Of a DNA stretch of 9,988 nt, positions 5,401 through 9,988 are shown one piece after another. How positions within the stretch are numbered: position 1 is the first letter of the stretch; each line of letters starts with the position of its first letter. The translations under genes and the position numbers were made by a program. The notes below the pieces were generated by a model. The model made no database searches, was not told the origin of the DNA, and was given only the letters and a program-made list of their open reading frames with translations. This DNA is from a bacterium (GTDB lineage: Bacteria > 4484-113 > JALSIF01): contig JALSIF010000290.1 in NCBI GenBank assembly GCA_026981635.1, forward strand, positions 1-9,988. Reading direction: 5' to 3'.

Positions 5401-8400
5401 ATGAGCATTCGTAAATACCCACAACTAGTGGTAGCAGGACTGGCTCTACTCATCGCCCTGGCCCTGGTGAGCTGTAACGGTGGTGAGCAGAGGCTGGCTC
5501 AGTCCAGTGGGGTCAGTGAGACCGCCGCTGGCCCGGTTACTCCGGTGAGAGCAGGCGATGGTGAGGTAGCAATTGTTGCCTACGACCCGGAGGGTCGTCC
5601 CAGCCAGGAGCTCACCCAGCTCGTCCAGGCCGAGATGGAGGGGAAGGTCCTGAAGATCGGCCTAAAGGGTGGTGAGGGCAAGTTCATCTACCTTACGGTG
5701 GACTACAACCCTGCTAAGCTCTCTCCCACCCAGATTGAGCTGGCTGACCGTTTCGCTGAAGACGGCAACCTGCTCAAGTTCGGCAAGCGCTTCCGGGAGG
5801 GGAAGGTGGCCATTGCGGTGGCCATGATTCGTCCTTCCGAACGTGAGCCGATGGAGCTCTCGGGTGAAGTGGCGACGATCCAGTTTGGTCCCGGTCCTGA
5901 TGTAATGAAGGAGACTGCCGGTGGGATTAACCAGCCCGGTGAGCCCATGGTGGTTATAAACCCTGCTGATCCGACCAATCCTCAGGACGCGGTTGACCTG
6001 GATGCTGGCTTGGTAAGCGCCGAACTAAGGGTCAGGGGTGACACCAACGCCAACGGCTCACTAGGCTTTGAGGACATGACCCGCCTGGTCAACGTCTTCG
6101 GTCTAAGCGTTGGCGACCCGGCCCCCGGAGGTGGTACCGTCCGCATGGCTGACGACTTTGACGGCAGCGGTGACATCGGCTTCAATGATGCCACCCTCTT
6201 CGTCCAAGGCTTTGGCCTTACTGTAAGCCAAGTAAACGAGTACCAGTCACCCAACCCCGAAATAGGCATGGACGACATTGACCCGTCCAACCCCAACAAC
6301 ACCTACGCCTTGGGAGACATCAGTACCGGCCAATTGGACAGTGGCTGGGCGGGAATTGCCATACCCATACCGTCGGGTCTGACTGGGGATGTTTATGCCG
6401 CTTATCTGGCAGCTGACCCTGGCACCAACTTCCTTGACGACAACATCTCCAGTACGGTACAGCTATCTGGTGGCGCTCTCACAGTGAGCAAGTACTTTGT
6501 AACCGGCTTCACCGTCAACGTGATCGATAACATCACCGGTCAGTTGCTCACCACCATTGACTCCAACACCGGTGTCGCTGACTCCAACGTCCTTACGGCC
6601 AACATGGACATTGATTTTGTCCTCTTTGAGCTAACAGTACAGGAGCCGGACGAGAACACCCCCGACCCCAACGACTTCATCACCACTACCGTCAACATCA
6701 ACGACTGCCCCGGCTTCTCCGCCGCCTGCCTGCCCATGAGCTGGCCGGACGATTTCAAGGCTGTGGTTGACAACTTGGTTGAGGACGATCCAACCACTGA
6801 TCCACCTGGGACCCTGATCTATGAGCCGTCCGGTTCTGCCATCGCAGACATCAATGGAACCACTCCTCTTACCCGCTATGTGGGCGAGGAGGCGCTGGGT
6901 GTTGGTGCTAACACCAGCATCGTAAGTCTGCTCATCGGTCCCCACACCGGTAGCGGTGGCCAGACCATCTCGCCGCCGGCTGAGCTCAGTCTGACTGTCA
7001 CCCTACCCGGGGTGGGCGAGCCCGACCCAGTCACCGGCGTTCGTGGAGACCTGAGCGTAACTGGAAACTTCACTATCCAGCCTGATCCGAACGCCCCGGT
7101 TATTACCGCCATGACCATTGACGGACTGGACAAGAGCGACCCCGGCAACGCAGGTGCCACCACCGAGCAGGTGGACGACCTTTTGGACGTGATCATCCAG
7201 GTGGACATGGACAACTTCGATGCCGCCGCTGACCCGACCCGTAACGAGGCCGACTGCCTCAACTCGGGGGATCCTGAGTGTGGTGGCCTGGAGTCCTTTG
7301 ATGTGTGGGCATACCGCATTGATAATCCCGGTTCCGTAAGCAGTATCTCGCCTGGTGCAGAGCGGATTGACTTTGACCTGCGTGATCCGACCGATTTGAG
7401 GGTGTTTGATCCGAACATTCCGCGTGAAGATGAGGACGGCAATCCGACCCCCAATGGCTTTTATGAGCTGCCCGACACCGACGGCATCTTCCGGGTACGT
7501 TTCCCCATCCAACAGGGTGGCCAGGCCCCCAAGGTGGGCTCGTGGGTGTTGGTGGTAGCTAACAAGGTGGTGCGTAACGACCCCCTCAGGGGTACCATCT
7601 ACGCTCATCCCTCTAGTGGGCTAGTTCAGGGGCCGGACAATGACAATCTGAGTCACGATGGTCGCTTTGTGGCCCAGATATCCACCAATGTGCCCTTCAC
7701 CACCTACCCGATTGGCCCACAGTTTGGTACTTCCCCCCAGGCTGATCCGCCCCAGTTCCAGCAAGGGGAGGGGGGGCTGCTCTTCATCTACCCGCTCGAT
7801 CCGGCGGTTCGGCTCAACCCGCAGACCGACGCGGCAGGCCAGCCCGTAGACGATTTCAACTTCAACCAGCTTTTCCGCCATGACGCAAACGGTGATCCCA
7901 TCGGTGTCAGTTGGGCGGCAAGCGGTAATGCACCCATCGTGGTGGTCCAGGGACCTGGAGGCGGAGGGTTCCAGATTGAACCGGGTGTGCAGCTCAGCCT
8001 CAACAACGGTAAGTGGCGTGAGCGCTATGTCCTGGTTATCTCGGGCAGCCTTGACGTCGGAATCTGGAACTACCGCATTGGTATCCCAGTAACTGATCCT
8101 GTAAGTGGCCAGACCACCGTACCAGACGACCTGGTAGTGGTAAGCGGTCAGTTCCAGATCACCCAGTTCCCGCCCGACAACACCAGTGACCCATCCGCCG
8201 CCCAGATAACCGAGTTCGGCTTTGATGTATGGAGTCAAACCCAGCCCCACGTACCAGGTGAGCCTCGTGACCTTGCCTTTGACAACCCCAACTGGAACGA
8301 CAAGACCGGTAAGCCCCAGGGAACTAACCTGTTTGACGACCGCTACCTGATCATCCGCGGACGCAACTTCGTGCCCGCCCTGGATGAGCCTGGAGTGACT

Positions 8401-8685
8401 GACATAGATTCGGTAGGCAATGCGGCCACCGAGTTCTGGATCCAGCGCACCGACCAGCCCGCAGCTGAGTGGCAACTCAACTTCGTCCACATCATCCGCT
8501 CGGAGGATTCCTCCTCCTTTGATGCCACCGGTGTCATGACCCGCGAAGCTTACGCCCTCTCGGTGATTCCTTCAGACATCAACCTCCTGGGAGCTGACCG
8601 GAACTTCTTTGTCGGCGTCAAGGTCATTGGAGCAACGCCCAACTACCTATCTGCGCCTACCTTGACTCTCCAGCCCGGAACCTAA
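5401..8685 (+). CDS. large lipoprotein with cohesin-like region and dockerin-type calcium loops
   Basis: The product is 1094 residues. The signal peptide ends in lipobox LVSC with Cys25 lipidated, followed by NGGE as in the upstream lipoprotein. Residues about 80-165 look cohesin-like: strand FIYLTVDYNPAKLS, a variable middle, then EVATIQFG. Residues 212-275 hold two 12-residue calcium loops in dockerin style: Asp214-x-Asn216-x-Asn218-Gly ending at Asp225, and Asp252-x-Asp254-x-Ser256-Gly ending at Asp263. Each is followed by a short helix ending in FGL (MTRLVNVFGL, ATLFVQGFGL). The remaining 800 residues are rich in Asp, Asn, Pro, Gly and Thr, with beta-sandwich character, and are unrecognised; Cys436/443 and Cys619/627 are closely spaced pairs. 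The ATG start has GAGGTGA at 5388-5394 with a 6-base spacer. The gene is probably co-transcribed with the 527-residue lipoprotein gene and ends in a strong terminator. No catalytic domain is seen, so it is likely structural. The cohesin call is tentative; the dockerin-type loops are clear. Confidence 0.88.
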   Translation: MSIRKYPQLVVAGLALLIALALVSCNGGEQRLAQSSGVSETAAGPVTPVRAGDGEVAIVAYDPEGRPSQELTQLVQAEMEGKVLKIGLKGGEGKFIYLTVDYNPAKLSPTQIELADRFAEDGNLLKFGKRFREGKVAIAVAMIRPSEREPMELSGEVATIQFGPGPDVMKETAGGINQPGEPMVVINPADPTNPQDAVDLDAGLVSAELRVRGDTNANGSLGFEDMTRLVNVFGLSVGDPAPGGGTVRMADDFDGSGDIGFNDATLFVQGFGLTVSQVNEYQSPNPEIGMDDIDPSNPNNTYALGDISTGQLDSGWAGIAIPIPSGLTGDVYAAYLAADPGTNFLDDNISSTVQLSGGALTVSKYFVTGFTVNVIDNITGQLLTTIDSNTGVADSNVLTANMDIDFVLFELTVQEPDENTPDPNDFITTTVNINDCPGFSAACLPMSWPDDFKAVVDNLVEDDPTTDPPGTLIYEPSGSAIADINGTTPLTRYVGEEALGVGANTSIVSLLIGPHTGSGGQTISPPAELSLTVTLPGVGEPDPVTGVRGDLSVTGNFTIQPDPNAPVITAMTIDGLDKSDPGNAGATTEQVDDLLDVIIQVDMDNFDAAADPTRNEADCLNSGDPECGGLESFDVWAYRIDNPGSVSSISPGAERIDFDLRDPTDLRVFDPNIPREDEDGNPTPNGFYELPDTDGIFRVRFPIQQGGQAPKVGSWVLVVANKVVRNDPLRGTIYAHPSSGLVQGPDNDNLSHDGRFVAQISTNVPFTTYPIGPQFGTSPQADPPQFQQGEGGLLFIYPLDPAVRLNPQTDAAGQPVDDFNFNQLFRHDANGDPIGVSWAASGNAPIVVVQGPGGGGFQIEPGVQLSLNNGKWRERYVLVISGSLDVGIWNYRIGIPVTDPVSGQTTVPDDLVVVSGQFQITQFPPDNTSDPSAAQITEFGFDVWSQTQPHVPGEPRDLAFDNPNWNDKTGKPQGTNLFDDRYLIIRGRNFVPALDEPGVTDIDSVGNAATEFWIQRTDQPAAEWQLNFVHIIRSEDSSSFDATGVMTREAYALSVIPSDINLLGADRNFFVGVKVIGATPNYLSAPTLTLQPGT

Positions 8686-8724
8686 CCGACTCTAGAGCCC
8701 ATCTCTCACCACTGTCCTGAGACC

Positions 8725-8762
8725 GGGGGGCCTGTCCCAAAGGGGCAGGCCCCCTTCCTTTT
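8725..8762 (+). terminator. strong Rho-independent terminator
   Basis: GGGGGCCTGTCCC at 8726-8738 pairs with GGGGCAGGCCCCC at 8742-8754 over 13 positions with one G-U, around an AAA loop. G8725 and T8755 can add a further wobble pair. The T-rich tail TTCCTTTT follows at 8755-8762. It lies 40 bases after the stop of the cohesin/dockerin-like gene and closes the transcription unit that begins near 3642. Confidence 0.92.
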
Positions 8763-8871
8763 GGGAACTAGGGAAGACCTGAGACTGATTCCCCAGTGAA
8801 CGGGATCCCACTCGCTGCGTCATTGAGTAATAAGGATGGGGGTAGCGAGCCTCAGTTCGCAAATGGGATAA

Positions 8872-8901
8872 TTGGCTCATCAGCTACCCCCCTCTGATAA
8901 T
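8872..8901 (+). promoter_or_regulatory. probable promoter for the second Ig-like lipoprotein gene
   Basis: TTGGCT at 8872-8877 and GATAAT at 8896-8901 are separated by 18 bp, which predicts a start near 8908 and a leader of about 22 bases carrying the ribosome site. A second candidate is an extended -10 (TGG then GATAAT, 8864-8872) that overlaps this -35 but lacks a matching -35 of its own. The location after a strong terminator requires a promoter somewhere in 8763-8929. The stretch 8763-8863 shows nothing else recognisable. Confidence 0.5.
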
Positions 8902-8929
8902 GAAAACCGGTTATCGGGAGGGATTGGCA

Positions 8930-9988
8930 GTGAGCGGAAATCAACGCATCCTAGTTATTGTGCTTCCGTTTGCGGTTCTGTTTTTGCTCCTCTCCTGCGG
9001 TGGGAGCCGGGGAAGGCCACCCGGCGGAGTAGGGGCCGACCGCACAGCGCCCCACTTCACTCAAGTTCCCCGCTGCAGCGATCCTGAGGGGGATTTCCAG
9101 TTCGTCTGCAGCGCCACCGGTGAGGATGAGACCAGCCGCATGCTTACCTACTACTGGACGGTGACCAACGGACTGCTCGCCCTCCGCACCGACCCGCCCC
9201 CTGAAAACTGGTCAACCGAGGTGGCGGTGAGTCGTCCCAACGGCTCCCGCAGCCAGGTCCTGTGGGATCTGATACGCGAGCCCGATGGTACCTACGCCAT
9301 CATGGTGGTGATTGAGGACGAGGCAGGCAACCGCTCCCTTCCCCGCACCTTCATCGTCACCAAGACCACCCCAGAGCAGGGACAGCCTGAACCCCCTCCC
9401 TCGCCCGAGCCGGCCAACCAGCCCCCCGAGATCAAGAGCCTCTCCCTCTCCGACAACGGCGACCGCACCTTTGATCTCACCGCAGTGGCGGTCGACCCCG
9501 ACGGCGACCAGGTCACCTACAGCTGGTCAAGCAGCTCGGGTGAGCTTGCCCTCAAAAGCACCTCCCAGGTCACCCTGCAGGACGGCCCCAAACCCTCCGG
9601 TGAGCCCAGCGTGGTGCTCCTCTCCTGCACCGATGGAGGCCAGGTGGAGGCCACCGTCACCGCCACCGACGCGGCGGGAAACGCCAGTGATCCCTCCACC
9701 ATCACCCTAAACTGCCCGCCCCCTCCGCCGCCGGTGGAGAACCGCGACATTCCTCCCAACACCTTCAGCTTCTGGCTGCTGGACAAGAGCGGCAACCCCC
9801 TTCCCACCGCCACCGGGGGAGACGAGCCGGTCTATGAGGTGGAGCCTGGTGAGTGCTACTGGCTGGTGGCCGCCACCGGGGAATTCCTGCCCACCATCCC
9901 GGCCAACGTGGACGCAGCCACCCTGGCCACCTACACCGGAAGCAACGCCTTCGCCGACGCGGTGATTGACTTCGTCTGGGGTCCGCAG
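8930..9988 (+). CDS. second Ig-like surface lipoprotein, paralog of the 3694-5277 gene (cut by window edge)
   Basis: The first 353 codons are present and the frame is open to the window end. The signal peptide ends in lipobox LLSC with Cys23 lipidated. It then follows the 527-residue lipoprotein domain for domain: RCSDPEGDFQFVCSATG in Ig-like domain 1, a Pro/Glu-rich linker (PEPPPSPEP) absent from the first copy, Ig-like domain 2 with DNGDRTFDL and DPDGDQVTYSWS, then the shared module starting NRDIPPNTFSFWLLD at residue 271. From that Asn to the window edge the copies align without gaps; by analogy about 190 residues are missing. The GTG at 8930 has GGGAGGG at 8916-8922 with a 7-base spacer. 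An in-frame ATG at 8900 overlaps the -10 box and is less likely. The gene follows the strong terminator, so it is transcribed separately. The protein is probably a surface-anchored structural or binding lipoprotein; ligand unknown. Confidence 0.88.
   Translation, partial: MSGNQRILVIVLPFAVLFLLLSCGGSRGRPPGGVGADRTAPHFTQVPRCSDPEGDFQFVCSATGEDETSRMLTYYWTVTNGLLALRTDPPPENWSTEVAVSRPNGSRSQVLWDLIREPDGTYAIMVVIEDEAGNRSLPRTFIVTKTTPEQGQPEPPPSPEPANQPPEIKSLSLSDNGDRTFDLTAVAVDPDGDQVTYSWSSSSGELALKSTSQVTLQDGPKPSGEPSVVLLSCTDGGQVEATVTATDAAGNASDPSTITLNCPPPPPPVENRDIPPNTFSFWLLDKSGNPLPTATGGDEPVYEVEPGECYWLVAATGEFLPTIPANVDAATLATYTGSNAFADAVIDFVWGPQ
9740..9988 (+). repeat. duplicated DNA segment, copy 2 (partner 4462-4710)
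   Basis: This is the second copy of the segment encoding the start of the unrecognised C-terminal module. It contains identical runs of about 45 and 46 bases with the first copy, the latter reaching the window edge. The genes lie in direct orientation about 5.3 kb apart, so recombination between the copies could delete or amplify the cohesin/dockerin-like gene between them. Confidence 0.9.

Noticed and set aside
6037-6231. Reading the dockerin-type loops as proof of a cellulosome
   Set aside because: No glycoside hydrolase or scaffoldin with repeated cohesins is visible, and dockerin-like loops occur widely outside cellulosomes.
7621-8490. 289-codon minus-strand open frame inside the large lipoprotein gene
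   Set aside because: The + strand frame has a signal peptide, ribosome site, good codon use and a terminator. The minus frame has none, and such frames are common opposite GC-rich genes.
8810-8850. CTCGCT/AGCGAG pairing in the spacer before 8930
   Set aside because: Only 6 bp with a loop of more than 25 bases, which is likely to occur by chance.
8900-8929. ATG at 8900 as start of the second Ig-like lipoprotein
   Set aside because: It overlaps the probable -10 box, lacks a ribosome site and would lengthen the signal peptide; GTG 8930 has GGGAGGG at 7 bases.

Overview
The window carries six protein genes, all on the + strand, plus a possible tail of a seventh at the left edge. It reads as chromosomal DNA from a GC-rich diderm bacterium. 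The evidence for an outer membrane is a two-barrel YjbH/GfcD-type protein, together with four genes whose products begin with classical lipobox signal peptides. Promoters of sigma-70 type (TATAAT, GATAAT), GGAGG ribosome sites and frequent GTG starts fit a bacterium. I cannot name a phylum from this sequence. The style of the large secreted lipoproteins suggests an uncultivated lineage, but that is an impression only.

Layout. (1) 1-141: possible acidic tail of an upstream gene, a small hairpin, and a TATAAT box placed so close to the next start that the transcript is probably leaderless. (2) 142-3467: a compact cluster of rnhB (RNase HII), a small lipoprotein of unknown function, and a YjbH-like outer-membrane protein, with gaps of 30 and 62 bases, probably one operon. 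(3) 3468-3693: spacer with an inverted repeat and a strong extended -10 promoter. (4) 3694-8685: a 527-residue lipoprotein with two Ig-like domains and an unrecognised C-terminal module, then a 123-base spacer with two hairpins (one with an 18-bp stem), then a 1094-residue lipoprotein with a cohesin-like region and a pair of dockerin-type calcium loops. This unit ends in a strong intrinsic terminator at 8725-8762. (5) 8763-9988: a second promoter and the first 353 codons of a paralog of the 527-residue lipoprotein, cut off by the window edge.

How the genes fit together. Apart from RNase HII, every confident product is exported: three large surface-type lipoproteins, one small lipoprotein and one outer-membrane barrel. 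The most interesting points are (a) the two Ig-like lipoprotein paralogs flanking the cohesin/dockerin-like lipoprotein, with a patch of near-identical DNA that suggests recent gene conversion; (b) a cohesin-like and a dockerin-like module in one lipoprotein, which could allow self-assembly on the cell surface; and (c) a YjbH-type barrel away from any visible exopolysaccharide genes but paired with a small lipoprotein. A shared role in a surface matrix or adhesion layer is inference. I found no tRNA, rRNA, CRISPR array or insertion sequence.
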